From: Isosphaera pallida ATCC 43644
Lineage (GTDB): Bacteria > Planctomycetota > Planctomycetia > Isosphaerales > Isosphaeraceae
DNA: 64,000 nt
NCBI RefSeq assembly: GCF_000186345.1
Contig: NC_014962.1
Span: 434,001-498,000 of the forward strand
Direction: 5' to 3'
Shown: piece by piece, positions 36,272 to 44,089 of the stretch
Layout of the letters: every line of letters starts with the position of its first letter
Position numbering within the stretch: the stretch's first letter is position 1
Made by a program: the position numbers and the translations under genes
Notes under the pieces: generated by a model
Databases searched by the model: none
What the model saw: only the letters and a program-made list of their open reading frames with translations
Told to the model about the DNA's origin: nothing

Positions 36272-37228
36272 TCAGTGACGTTCGACGTGTTGCAGCGCGG
36301 CGGCGGAGACCGAGATATCCGGGTCGGAAAGCCAGAAGAAATAATCGTTGCTGTTGAGCGGGGAGGCGGCCACCCGTCGCTCGATTTCGACGAGAGCTAA
36401 ACGCATCCACGGCGTGGGGTTGGCTCGAAGCGCTTCGGGAGGAACGGAAAGGGCCGGAAGGAATTCCAGTCGCGATGCCCCGTCAGGCTCCAAGTGGCTG
36501 AAAACCTGAACAACCGGAGCGCCACTCATCGCCGCCAGAGTTACCCACGTCGTCGAAAACCGGAATCGCTTTCCCAGGAACTCGACCTCGGCGGTGTGCG
36601 AGTCGATCCACTGCACGTCCGAAGCCATCATGACCACCATTCCGGCCCGAAGCGCTTTCGACGCCTTGAGGACCGAGGCGGCCGCCTCCGCCGGCTCCAT
36701 CTTGCGGGAAATGAACATCTTTTTCTGACCCAGTGGTCCATCCTGGTCGAAGTAGTTGCTCATGAGCCGCGACACCCGACGCGGACGCTCCATATACATC
36801 CGCAGGGGATAACCTTCGCGGATCATCCAATGAGCCTGCATGAGATTGCCGCCGTAGTGGTTGCTCAGCAGGATGACACCTCGGCGTTGCGCCAGCGCTT
36901 CGTCGAGATGTTCCCGACCCTCGATCTCAAAGACGCTCCGCGCCCGCTCGTCGTCCAGACCGTCCAGCAGAAGGTCGCGGGTGCGGAACCGGATGTGGTA
37001 GCCCGCCAACTCTCGCGCGGTCTCGACTACGTCCCAGTCGGTTTGGAAGTGGGCTTTGCCCGCCTCGACAGCGCGATCGAATCGCAAACGCACCGACGCG
37101 AGATGGCGATATTCCCAACGCCCAATCGCCGAGAGCGAACGCGATGCTTGCCGTGGCTCCAACCGCTTCAGGAAAGGAAAGGTGAACCGCAACAAAAATT
37201 TACGGAAGTTCAAACCATGACGCCGCAT
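36272..37228 (-). CDS. LpxL/HtrB-like acyltransferase (LABLAT superfamily)
   Basis: A 318-residue protein with an N-terminal basic/hydrophobic anchor (FRKFLLRFTFPFLKRL) and an LpxL-like acyltransferase domain. The motif region is VILLSNHYGGNLMQAHW: His124 is present, but position 129, where the HX4(D/E) motif needs an acid, is Leu. Later segments VVMMASDVQWIDSHTAEVEFLGKRF (seen in parts) and FWLSDP fit the superfamily. In its operon it would take an acyl group from the ACP made by the ketosynthase and attach it to a lipid or other acceptor. GGGAG lies seven bases before the ATG. It follows the ACP after 85 bases. Confidence 0.85.
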   Translation of the reverse strand: MRRHGLNFRKFLLRFTFPFLKRLEPRQASRSLSAIGRWEYRHLASVRLRFDRAVEAGKAHFQTDWDVVETARELAGYHIRFRTRDLLLDGLDDERARSVFEIEGREHLDEALAQRRGVILLSNHYGGNLMQAHWMIREGYPLRMYMERPRRVSRLMSNYFDQDGPLGQKKMFISRKMEPAEAAASVLKASKALRAGMVVMMASDVQWIDSHTAEVEFLGKRFRFSTTWVTLAAMSGAPVVQVFSHLEPDGASRLEFLPALSVPPEALRANPTPWMRLALVEIERRVAASPLNSNDYFFWLSDPDISVSAAALQHVERH

Positions 37229-37313
37229 CGCGGGACTCCCTTCCCGAACGATTCGAGCCGATCTCGAATCCCGTTCATGTCGAAATCGAAGTCGTTCGAT
37301 CGTGGCGAACGGG

Positions 37314-37601
37314 TCACACCTGGGGCAAACGTTGAGCGACGTAGGTGGTCAGCGCCTCCAGAGTGGTCAGCTTCACCACGTCGTCGTCGTCGATTTCAAC
37401 GCCAAAGCGGTCCTGGACTTGAAGCATCACTCCCACCAGGTCCAGCGAGTCGATCCCCAGGTCCTCGACGAGGCGGCTGGAGGGTTGCATGATCCGATCG
37501 GCTGGCAGCTTGGCGGCGCGTCGAACCTCGTCGGCCACCTGAGATAAGAGGTCGTCGGCGACGGCGGAGCCGGAAATCGGGGGCGTGGTCCTCATGGTCA
37601 T
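37314..37601 (-). CDS. Acyl carrier protein (first of two at this locus)
   Basis: A 95-residue acyl carrier protein. The phosphopantetheine attachment site is EDLGIDSLDLVGVMLQVQ with Ser52. Helix IV and the acidic helix III are as in type II fatty-acid carrier proteins. Its ATG overlaps the ketosynthase stop (ATGA), so the two are translationally coupled. The gene lies inside a longer antisense-like open frame and is easily missed. It is probably dedicated to the adjacent ketosynthase rather than to bulk fatty acid synthesis. Confidence 0.93.
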   Translation of the reverse strand: MTMRTTPPISGSAVADDLLSQVADEVRRAAKLPADRIMQPSSRLVEDLGIDSLDLVGVMLQVQDRFGVEIDDDDVVKLTTLEALTTYVAQRLPQV

Positions 37602-38893
37602 GACGCAATCCTTCCGAAGATCAGGGCGTTGTTGGTGCCGCCGAAGCCGAAGGAGGCTGACATCACGGCGGACAGGTCGATTCGACGAGCCTGGTGAGGC
37701 ACGAAATCCAGGTCGAGTTCGGGGTCGGGCTGATAATTCAATGTCGGCGGCACGATCCCCTGGCTGAGCGAACGCACCGCCACGGCGGCTTCGATCGCCG
37801 AGGCCGCCCCCAAAGCGTGACCCAGCGCTCCCTTGATCGACGCGACCGCCAGGTTGGAAACCGCCGAACCGAACACCGCTTTGATCGCTTGGGTTTCGAC
37901 CCGGTCGTTGACCTTGGTGCTGGTGCCGTGGGCGTTGTAATGGCCAATCGCCTCCGGCTCCAGACCAGAACGGTCCAGCGCAGTTCGCAGACAGGCCTCG
38001 ATGCGAGCGCCGTGCGGCATCGCCATGTGGTGGCCGTCGCTGTTGACCGCCCAGGCCAGCAACTCGGCGTGGGGTCGCAAGCCCATCCGCTCGACCGCGG
38101 TTTCGGAAGCCAGTACGATCATGCCGGCCCCTTCGGCCAACACGAATCCGGCCCGATCGCCGCTGAAGGGACGCGACGCCTGCGACGGGTCGGACTCGGC
38201 CCGATCCCCCGGCTTGCCTGCGTAGAGTGCCTTCATGGTGGCAAACCCATTGACGATCATCGGCGTGAGCGCGCTTTCCGACGCGCCGCACAACGCCAGA
38301 TCGATTTCGCCGGCCCGAATCATCATGCCGCCTAACGCAACCGCGTGTCCTCCCGAAGCACAGGCGTTGGCCGGAGCGAATCCCGGCCCGAAGACCCCAA
38401 GCTGCCGCGCGATTTGACCGGCCTCCTGATTGATAATTAGACCGGGGATCAGGTAGGGACTGACCGCCAACGTGGTTCGTTTAGCTGCTTTGGCGACCTC
38501 GTTCTCGAACAGATCCATGCCGCCCAGCGCTGAGCCGACCAGCACGCCGACCCGATCGGGGTCGAAGCTGTCGCGGGATGGGGTCTGGCGCTCGTGCAAA
38601 CCGGCGTCGCGCCAGGCTTCGCGGGCGGCCTCCAGCGCAAAGTGGATCGAGCGGACTTCAAGCTTGGCCGCCTCGCCGATCATCTCGGCAGGACCAGGTT
38701 GAAACGTCTCGACGACTCCGGCGATGTCCTGGAGAAAACGGTCGCGTGGCATCGACTCATGACGCTTGAGGCCAGAGCGTCCGGCAATCAGTCCGGCCCA
38801 GGTCTCCTCCAAAGTGGACCCGAGGCAGGTCACGGCTCCGAGGCCCACCACAAAAACCCGGCCGCCTTGCCCACGTCCCGCCTGATCGCCCAT
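37598..38893 (-). CDS. Beta-ketoacyl-ACP synthase II-like ketosynthase
   Basis: A 431-residue thiolase-fold condensing enzyme that extends acyl-ACP with malonyl-ACP. The Cys-His-His triad is complete: Cys178 in NACASGGHAVALGG, His322 in YNAHGTSTKVND and His359 in KGALGHALGAA. The C-terminal SFGFGGTNNALIF is intact. It leads the operon with a coupled ACP and an LpxL-like acyltransferase, which suggests a specialised acyl chain rather than housekeeping synthesis. I chose the ATG at 38893, which has GGAGG 10 bases upstream and precedes the VFVVGLGAVTCLG strand. The frame is open to 39349 but reads as non-coding there. Confidence 0.92.
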   Translation of the reverse strand: MGDQAGRGQGGRVFVVGLGAVTCLGSTLEETWAGLIAGRSGLKRHESMPRDRFLQDIAGVVETFQPGPAEMIGEAAKLEVRSIHFALEAAREAWRDAGLHERQTPSRDSFDPDRVGVLVGSALGGMDLFENEVAKAAKRTTLAVSPYLIPGLIINQEAGQIARQLGVFGPGFAPANACASGGHAVALGGMMIRAGEIDLALCGASESALTPMIVNGFATMKALYAGKPGDRAESDPSQASRPFSGDRAGFVLAEGAGMIVLASETAVERMGLRPHAELLAWAVNSDGHHMAMPHGARIEACLRTALDRSGLEPEAIGHYNAHGTSTKVNDRVETQAIKAVFGSAVSNLAVASIKGALGHALGAASAIEAAVAVRSLSQGIVPPTLNYQPDPELDLDFVPHQARRIDLSAVMSASFGFGGTNNALIFGRIAS

Positions 38894-39030
38894 GAGTGGC
38901 CCGCCTCCCCAATCCTGGGGTCGTTCCAAATCTTCCGGCTCGCGTTGGCCTGGGTCAACTGGAGCCGGGCGGAAATCCAATCGGCCGTTGTCCATAATCG
39001 GTTGGGCGGCCCGTTGAACTCGATGGATCT

Positions 39031-39918
39031 TTGACCAAGCCGCGGGGATTTGCGAGAATCGCCCCGCTGTTTTTCCCCGTCCGCGAGTCTTCCCGCGTGG
39101 GACCACCGCTTCTGTTTGTTCCCTGGTCTCCCGGTTCCGAGCTTGCCGCCGTGTCCTCCCTGACCCGCTTGCGCCGCTTCCTGGCCACCGCCGACCATCC
39201 CGCCGCCCGCCTGGTACGCTCACTGAGGCGCGGGGTGCGAACGTTCCACCTGCCAGCCCCCCGCCTGGTGGTGGTTCCGTTGGCGAATTTGTATCTAGTG
39301 TGCCGAGAGACGTGGGCGTTTCTTCTGCGGGTGCTGGTGTGCGAGCCATACTTCAAGGCGTTCTGCACCCGCTACGGCCGCAACCTCCGCACTGGGGAGT
39401 TTCTGCACTACGTCACCGGGCGGGGTGTCATCGAGATTGGCGACGATGTTACTTTAGATGGAAAGATCGACATCGCCTTCGCGTCGCGGTTTTCCGATCG
39501 GCCTACTTTGAGGATCGGCGATCGCACCGGTTTGGGTCATCAGTGTCGTCTGGTGATCGCCCGCGCCATTACGATCGGCTCGGATTGCCGCATCGCCGGA
39601 GGGGTCGTCCTGTTCGATTCCAGCGGCCATCCCTCCGACCCCCAACGCCGTCGTGCCGGGGAACCACCTGGTCCCGAGGACGTCAAACCGATCGTGGTGG
39701 AGGACAATGTGTGGATCGGAATGAACGCCACCATCTTCCCGGGCGTCACTTTGGGCGAAGGGAGCGTTGTGGCGACCGGCTCAGTGGTCATGGCCGACGT
39801 TCCCCCTTATACTATGGTCGCGGGGAATCCGGCTCGCAAGGTGGCCAAGCTCGATCCTCCCCCGGATTCCCAGCAGGTCGATCCCACACCGCTTCACGTC
39901 GCCCAACCAGTTCCTTGA
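39031..39918 (+). CDS. Hexapeptide-repeat (left-handed beta helix) acyltransferase
   Basis: A protein of up to 295 residues. The N-terminal 120 residues are basic and include a hydrophobic stretch (LVVVPLANLYLV). Residues about 130-270 form hexapeptide repeats (VIEIGDDVTLDGKIDIAF, LRIGDRTGLGHQCRL, VWIGMNATIFPGVTLGEGSV, VVMADVPPYTMVAGNPARKV), as in CysE/NodL/xenobiotic acetyltransferases. The acceptor is unknown. It heads a rightward operon with a second ACP and an amino acid:carrier-protein ligase. The start is uncertain: the frame opens with TTG at 39031, with GTG at 39097 and 39151 as alternatives, and none has a good Shine-Dalgarno sequence. Confidence 0.85.
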   Translation: MTKPRGFARIAPLFFPVRESSRVGPPLLFVPWSPGSELAAVSSLTRLRRFLATADHPAARLVRSLRRGVRTFHLPAPRLVVVPLANLYLVCRETWAFLLRVLVCEPYFKAFCTRYGRNLRTGEFLHYVTGRGVIEIGDDVTLDGKIDIAFASRFSDRPTLRIGDRTGLGHQCRLVIARAITIGSDCRIAGGVVLFDSSGHPSDPQRRRAGEPPGPEDVKPIVVEDNVWIGMNATIFPGVTLGEGSVVATGSVVMADVPPYTMVAGNPARKVAKLDPPPDSQQVDPTPLHVAQPVP

Positions 39919-39972
39919 CCACCTCGAAGGGACGCGATCCCACCACACTGATCAAACGCCCTCCCTATTGCC

Positions 39973-40218
39973 ATGAACCCAACATCCACCTCTGGAACCC
40001 CGGTCGCCGAGATTGTCGACATGATCAAACGCCTTGGCAAGCTCGAATCCCTTGATCCTTCAGTCGATTTTTACGAGGCTGGGTTTAGCTCGATCAACGC
40101 TCTTCAACTGTTGACCGAACTCGAGGATCGCTTCAAGGTAACCCTCGCCGACGACGACTTCATCGCGGCCCGCACGGCGGTTGCGCTTCGCGACCTGATT
40201 GATGCTCAACGCCGTTGA
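39973..40218 (+). CDS. Acyl carrier protein (second, next to the amino acid:carrier protein ligase)
   Basis: An 81-residue carrier protein. The attachment segment is YEAGFSSINALQLLTELED, with Ser40 as the phosphopantetheine site in place of the usual DSL context. The rest is an ACP helix bundle ending VALRDLIDAQRR. It lies 54 bases after the acyltransferase and 58 bases before the ligase gene. Enzymes of the ligase family are known to aminoacylate the prosthetic group of such a dedicated small carrier protein, so this is the probable partner. Confidence 0.92.
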   Translation: MNPTSTSGTPVAEIVDMIKRLGKLESLDPSVDFYEAGFSSINALQLLTELEDRFKVTLADDDFIAARTAVALRDLIDAQRR

Positions 40219-40276
40219 TGTGGAATCGGATGTCTCCGCTCAAACCGATCCGATCAAATGAAGGGTGGTCCGCGCC

Positions 40277-41530
40277 ATGATGTCGCCCCAGACCTTGACC
40301 ATCACGTTGGCCAAACCTGCCAACGACATGGTGCAGGAGGAAATCCTCAAACAGATTCCCCACCTTTCACCTCGCCTGGCGCGTCCGCGGTTTGCGTCCG
40401 ACGGCCTGACTGTCGAAGTCGATTGGGTTGGTGAACCGGCGGATCAGGGAAAGGCGTCCACCTCGGAAGACCTGTCGGCTCATATTGAGGAGCTTCGCGG
40501 TCGGATCGCCGCGGTTTGCGCCAAGGTGCAACGCGGCCTGCGCAGCCTGGAACGCAAGATTGTCTACACCGCCCAAGCCGAAGCCCAGTTGGGTCAGCCT
40601 GACTTTTTCCGAGGAGCGGCCCACCTCGACCAGCCGCCCGGGGTCCACTTCACCGGACTGGGCCAGGCGATTCTCGAAGGCGCGCCTCTACGTCTGTTTG
40701 AGGCGATCGACCGCCGCATCGTCACCCTTGGCCGCGCCTACCGCGCCGAACCGATGCGAATTTCCACTCTGATTCCCCCCGACACCCTAGCCAAGTGTGA
40801 CTATTTCCGCTCCTTTCCCCACACCGTCACCTTCGCCTCGCACTTGTTGGAGGACGCCGACCGCATCGACGCCTTCCGCAACCGCCACGCCGAAATCAAT
40901 CACTTGGACGACCACGCCGCGGCCGACCTCGACCAACCCAAAGCCTGCCTTTCCCCAGCCGCATGTTATCATGTCTATAAAGTTTACCAAGGCCGGTCGA
41001 TTCCAGCCGAGGGAGTGGTTCGCTCCGTTTGCGGTAAGTGCTTTCGCTATGAGTCGGCCGGTTTGGGTGGACTACGACGGTTGTGGGATTTCACCATGCG
41101 GGAGGTGGTATTTCTCGGGACGGCAGATCATGTGCTGAAACTTCGAGAACAGGCCATTGTCCAGGTTGGCGAGATTCTGGAGGAGTTTGGTCTGGCGGGA
41201 CTGATCCGAACCGCCTCCGATCCATTCTTTATCGCGCCCGACTCGGTGGGCAAAACCTATTTCCAACTCTCCTCGGCCACCAAGTACGAGGTGGCCCTGC
41301 CGTTGCCGGATGGATCGCGGTTGGCGGTGGGTTCGCTCAACTATCACACCGACTTCTTCGGTCGTGCCTTCGACGTGACCAACGCCGGAGGGGGGTTCAT
41401 GCATTCGGTCTGCATCGCCTTTGGGTTAGAGCGATTTGTTCATGCGTTTCTGGCACGGCATGGTTGCGACCCCGATGGTTGGCCCCGTGCCGTGAGGGAT
41501 CATCTAGGCGACGGCCAGGGAGTTTGTTGA
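40277..41530 (+). CDS. Amino acid:[carrier protein] ligase (class II SerRS-like)
   Basis: A 417-residue homologue of the catalytic core of atypical (methanogen-type) seryl-tRNA synthetase. The known bacterial members lack tRNA aminoacylation and instead load glycine or alanine onto a carrier protein. Here the ATP-binding motif 2 is CFRYES ... FTMREVVFLG and motif 3 is CIAFGLERFVHAFLARHG. Probable zinc ligands are Cys230 (PAACYHVY), Glu276 and Cys379, whose spacing fits the family. The N-terminal 130 residues do not resemble the long tRNA-binding domain of SerRS. AAGGGTGG precedes the ATG at 40277; a GTG at 40265 is in frame. GNAT follows after three bases. Confidence 0.9.
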   Translation: MMSPQTLTITLAKPANDMVQEEILKQIPHLSPRLARPRFASDGLTVEVDWVGEPADQGKASTSEDLSAHIEELRGRIAAVCAKVQRGLRSLERKIVYTAQAEAQLGQPDFFRGAAHLDQPPGVHFTGLGQAILEGAPLRLFEAIDRRIVTLGRAYRAEPMRISTLIPPDTLAKCDYFRSFPHTVTFASHLLEDADRIDAFRNRHAEINHLDDHAAADLDQPKACLSPAACYHVYKVYQGRSIPAEGVVRSVCGKCFRYESAGLGGLRRLWDFTMREVVFLGTADHVLKLREQAIVQVGEILEEFGLAGLIRTASDPFFIAPDSVGKTYFQLSSATKYEVALPLPDGSRLAVGSLNYHTDFFGRAFDVTNAGGGFMHSVCIAFGLERFVHAFLARHGCDPDGWPRAVRDHLGDGQGVC

Positions 41531-41533
41531 GCG

Positions 41534-42667
41534 ATGACCTCCCGCGGCGCGACCTCGGATGGACGTATCGAGTTTCCAGCCTGGACGGATGGGATCAAGC
41601 CAATGGCCGCATGTTTGCGAGCCGCTTGGCCGCCACCCCGGTTAGATCAATCGCCAACCTATCTGCGTTGGTGCGGGCGTGACGATCCCCACGCCGCGCT
41701 GGCGTTGGCGAGCGACGCCTCGGGCCGGGTGTTTGGGTCGGTCGGGCTGGTTCCTCGGCGGTTCCGCATCGGTTGCGACCACGAAGCCCAGGAGGGCTGG
41801 CTGTTGTCATTCGTGGCAGTCGATCCCTCGCGGCGTGGCGAGGGCTGGGCCGGTCGCCTTTACGACGCCCTTTTGAATCGCGTCGCTTCCGAGGCCCGCG
41901 TGAGTCGGCGACCGCTCAGGCCGATCCTCGGCTTCGCGCCGGTTGCCACCTCGGGCGAACATCTGTTGCGGTCACGTGTCGTTCGGGCGGGCTACTCTGC
42001 CCACGATCTGGGGTGTCTCCAGACCTACGTTCGCCTCACACGCCCCGAAGACGCACCCCCGCGACTCGATTCAGCGGTTTGGACTCTCGTTTCAGGAGAC
42101 TCTCAAGAACAAACTCACTCCAGCACCGACTGGGTTAGTGAGTATCGTACCTTGATTTATCAAGGAGGTTCGCTAGGGTCCGAATCGCTTTTGACGGAGG
42201 CAGACGATCCGGTGGCGTGGTTGGCTTGGGCCAATGATCCCAGGGGGCGTGTGGTGGTGATCCATCGTCGCCACGACGGCCGATTGGATTGGGCTGCGGG
42301 TTTAGTCTGGGCGGTGGTTGCTGAAGCCGACCAGGTTCGCCGTGTGCTTCAAGTCGAACGAGTGGTGATCACGCCGGATCGCCCTCCCATCTGGGCCGAG
42401 CTTGCCGAGTTGGGCGATTACTTGGCCGCGAATGGATGCGGATCGCGGGGTGAACCTCGCTTCGATCCCAAAGCGCCGCCTCCCATACTGTCGATCGCCT
42501 TCGATCCGACCCGCCCCGCGACCGCTTCAGGACCATGGACCGATCCAAGATCAGCTCGGTTTCGGGCCGTCGGCGCAGCCTTCAGAGCCATTTGGTTCAC
42601 TCCGACTTGCGAGTCGTCAACGCCCAACAGGATGAATCCCACCTGGACGCATCTGGAAATCATTTGA
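41534..42667 (+). CDS. GNAT-family N-acetyltransferase
   Basis: A 377-residue protein. The acetyl-CoA-binding motif A is FVAVDPSRRGEGWAGRLYDAL at about residues 90-112 (quoted here in part: VDPSRRGEGWAGRLYDA). The remainder, from residue 170, shows no clear second GNAT domain and may be a degenerate copy or a substrate-binding extension. The gene begins three bases after the carrier-protein ligase, so they are surely co-transcribed. It could use the aminoacyl-loaded carrier protein as donor instead of acetyl-CoA, as some GNAT-fold aminoacyltransferases do; this is inference. Confidence 0.82.
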   Translation: MTSRGATSDGRIEFPAWTDGIKPMAACLRAAWPPPRLDQSPTYLRWCGRDDPHAALALASDASGRVFGSVGLVPRRFRIGCDHEAQEGWLLSFVAVDPSRRGEGWAGRLYDALLNRVASEARVSRRPLRPILGFAPVATSGEHLLRSRVVRAGYSAHDLGCLQTYVRLTRPEDAPPRLDSAVWTLVSGDSQEQTHSSTDWVSEYRTLIYQGGSLGSESLLTEADDPVAWLAWANDPRGRVVVIHRRHDGRLDWAAGLVWAVVAEADQVRRVLQVERVVITPDRPPIWAELAELGDYLAANGCGSRGEPRFDPKAPPPILSIAFDPTRPATASGPWTDPRSARFRAVGAAFRAIWFTPTCESSTPNRMNPTWTHLEII

Positions 42668-42860
42668 CGTTGCGGCCTCGACGCATCGAGAAACAGCGGC
42701 GAAGCTCCTAGTTCATGCCCCCGAACTGGCGACGAGTTGGTTGGCTCGGATTTGATTTCATTTCCAAGTCGCACGATGGACGCGAACGTCTTGACGACGC
42801 TCAAAATGAAAAGGCGTTCAAAAGTTTGTGAACATCGCGCTTGACTAAGGATATGCTAGT

Positions 42861-44060
42861 ATGTCACAATCTCAATCCATCGTTTTGCCGCGCGTCTCGG
42901 TGGAACCTCCGCCGCCGCCTGTGCCGATTCGAGCGACCCGCGAGCCGGTGCGGGTCGCTCTCATTGGTGTGGGGTTGGTGAGCCGCGACCACCATGAACC
43001 GGGGTTGCGGCTGGATCCCCGCGCCCGTTTGGCGGCGATCGCCGACGCCGACGCCGCGTTGTTGGAGAGACGCCGGGTCGAATGGTCCGACGGCGAACCA
43101 ATCAAGACCTTCACCGTTGAACGTCTGCCCGAGCTGTTCGCCGACCCTGAGATCGACGCCGTGGTGATCGCCACGCCTAACCACACCCACAAGGATTTGG
43201 CGATCGCAGCGGCCCAGGCCGGCAAGCATGTGATGTGTGAAAAACCTCTGGGACTCGACGCCCACCAGGCACGGGCTATGACCGCCGCGGCCGAAGCCGC
43301 CGGAGTGGTGAACATGACCGCGTTCACCTATCGCTTCGCGCCGTCGATGCGGTATTTGCGGCATCTGTTACGCAACGGCGATCTCGGCGAGCCCCGGCAC
43401 TTCCGCTCGCAGAGGTTCCTCGACCTGCCAGAAACCTCCTGGGGCTGGCGACAGTACAAGGCGACCGCCGGTGCGGGCGATCTGTTTGACATGACGATTC
43501 ATCGACTCGATTTCGCCATGGATTTGCTTGGTCCGCTGGCGCGGATTTGCGGCGCGGTGGCGCGGTTCGCGCCCCGAGATCGGGACGCCTCGGGCAATCC
43601 CTGCGCGCCTTCGGAGGTGGACGACTGGTCGGCTTTGATCGGCGAATTCCGTCGCGGGGCAGTCGGGGTTTGGGAAGGAACCACGTTGGCCAAGGGGTAC
43701 CATGTGGGGGGATATGGTCATGAATGGGCAGAGGTCAATGGGTCGGAGGCGTCGGCGGTTTACAGGATGCATGAACCCAACACGCTGCTCCTGGGGCGTC
43801 ACGGCGGTGATCTGGAGCCAATTGCGGTCCCCAACGCCTTTCTCAAGCCATCGGGTAGCCCACGCGATCCGGCCCAGGGTAAACCCGCGACGGTATTTCG
43901 ATATGATCTAATGTGGGAATTTGTGACCGCGATCGTTGAGGGCCGCCCAGCGGTTCCCTCCTTCCGTGCCGGTTTGAACGCTCAGATTGTGGCTGATGCC
44001 GTGTTGGTGTCGCACCAGCGGGGCAGTTGGGTCGAGGTGGAGCCGGTGTCGCTGGCGTGA
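42861..44060 (+). CDS. Gfo/Idh/MocA-family oxidoreductase
   Basis: A 399-residue NAD(P)-dependent oxidoreductase, probably acting on a sugar or inositol derivative. The Rossmann motif is VALIGVGLVSRDHH. The next segments, VVIATPNHTHKDLAIAAAQAGKHVMCEKPLG (read as IATPNHTHKDLA and CEKPLG), hold the catalytic Lys of the EKP motif. The C-terminal domain has the LFDMTIHRLDFAMDLLG dinucleotide-substrate segment. AAGGA lies nine bases before the ATG. A gap of 193 bases separates it from the ligase operon, so a link to that operon is uncertain. It converges on the M16 peptidase gene. Confidence 0.92.
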   Translation: MSQSQSIVLPRVSVEPPPPPVPIRATREPVRVALIGVGLVSRDHHEPGLRLDPRARLAAIADADAALLERRRVEWSDGEPIKTFTVERLPELFADPEIDAVVIATPNHTHKDLAIAAAQAGKHVMCEKPLGLDAHQARAMTAAAEAAGVVNMTAFTYRFAPSMRYLRHLLRNGDLGEPRHFRSQRFLDLPETSWGWRQYKATAGAGDLFDMTIHRLDFAMDLLGPLARICGAVARFAPRDRDASGNPCAPSEVDDWSALIGEFRRGAVGVWEGTTLAKGYHVGGYGHEWAEVNGSEASAVYRMHEPNTLLLGRHGGDLEPIAVPNAFLKPSGSPRDPAQGKPATVFRYDLMWEFVTAIVEGRPAVPSFRAGLNAQIVADAVLVSHQRGSWVEVEPVSLA

Positions 44061-44072
44061 TCGCGTCCGAAA

Positions 44073-44086
44073 GCCAAGGCGTTGGC
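44073..44086. terminator. Small hairpin between convergent genes
   Basis: GCCAA-GGCG-TTGGC forms a five-pair stem in the 29-base gap between the convergent oxidoreductase and M16 peptidase genes. The position is right for a shared terminator, but the stem is short and there is no T-run. Confidence 0.3.
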
Positions 44087-44089
44087 GTC

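Noticed and set aside
37602-38291. N-terminal extension of the acyl carrier protein frame
   Set aside because: The extension is out of frame with the ketosynthase gene, rich in Arg and Gly, and unlike any protein. The ACP begins at the ATGA overlap at 37601.
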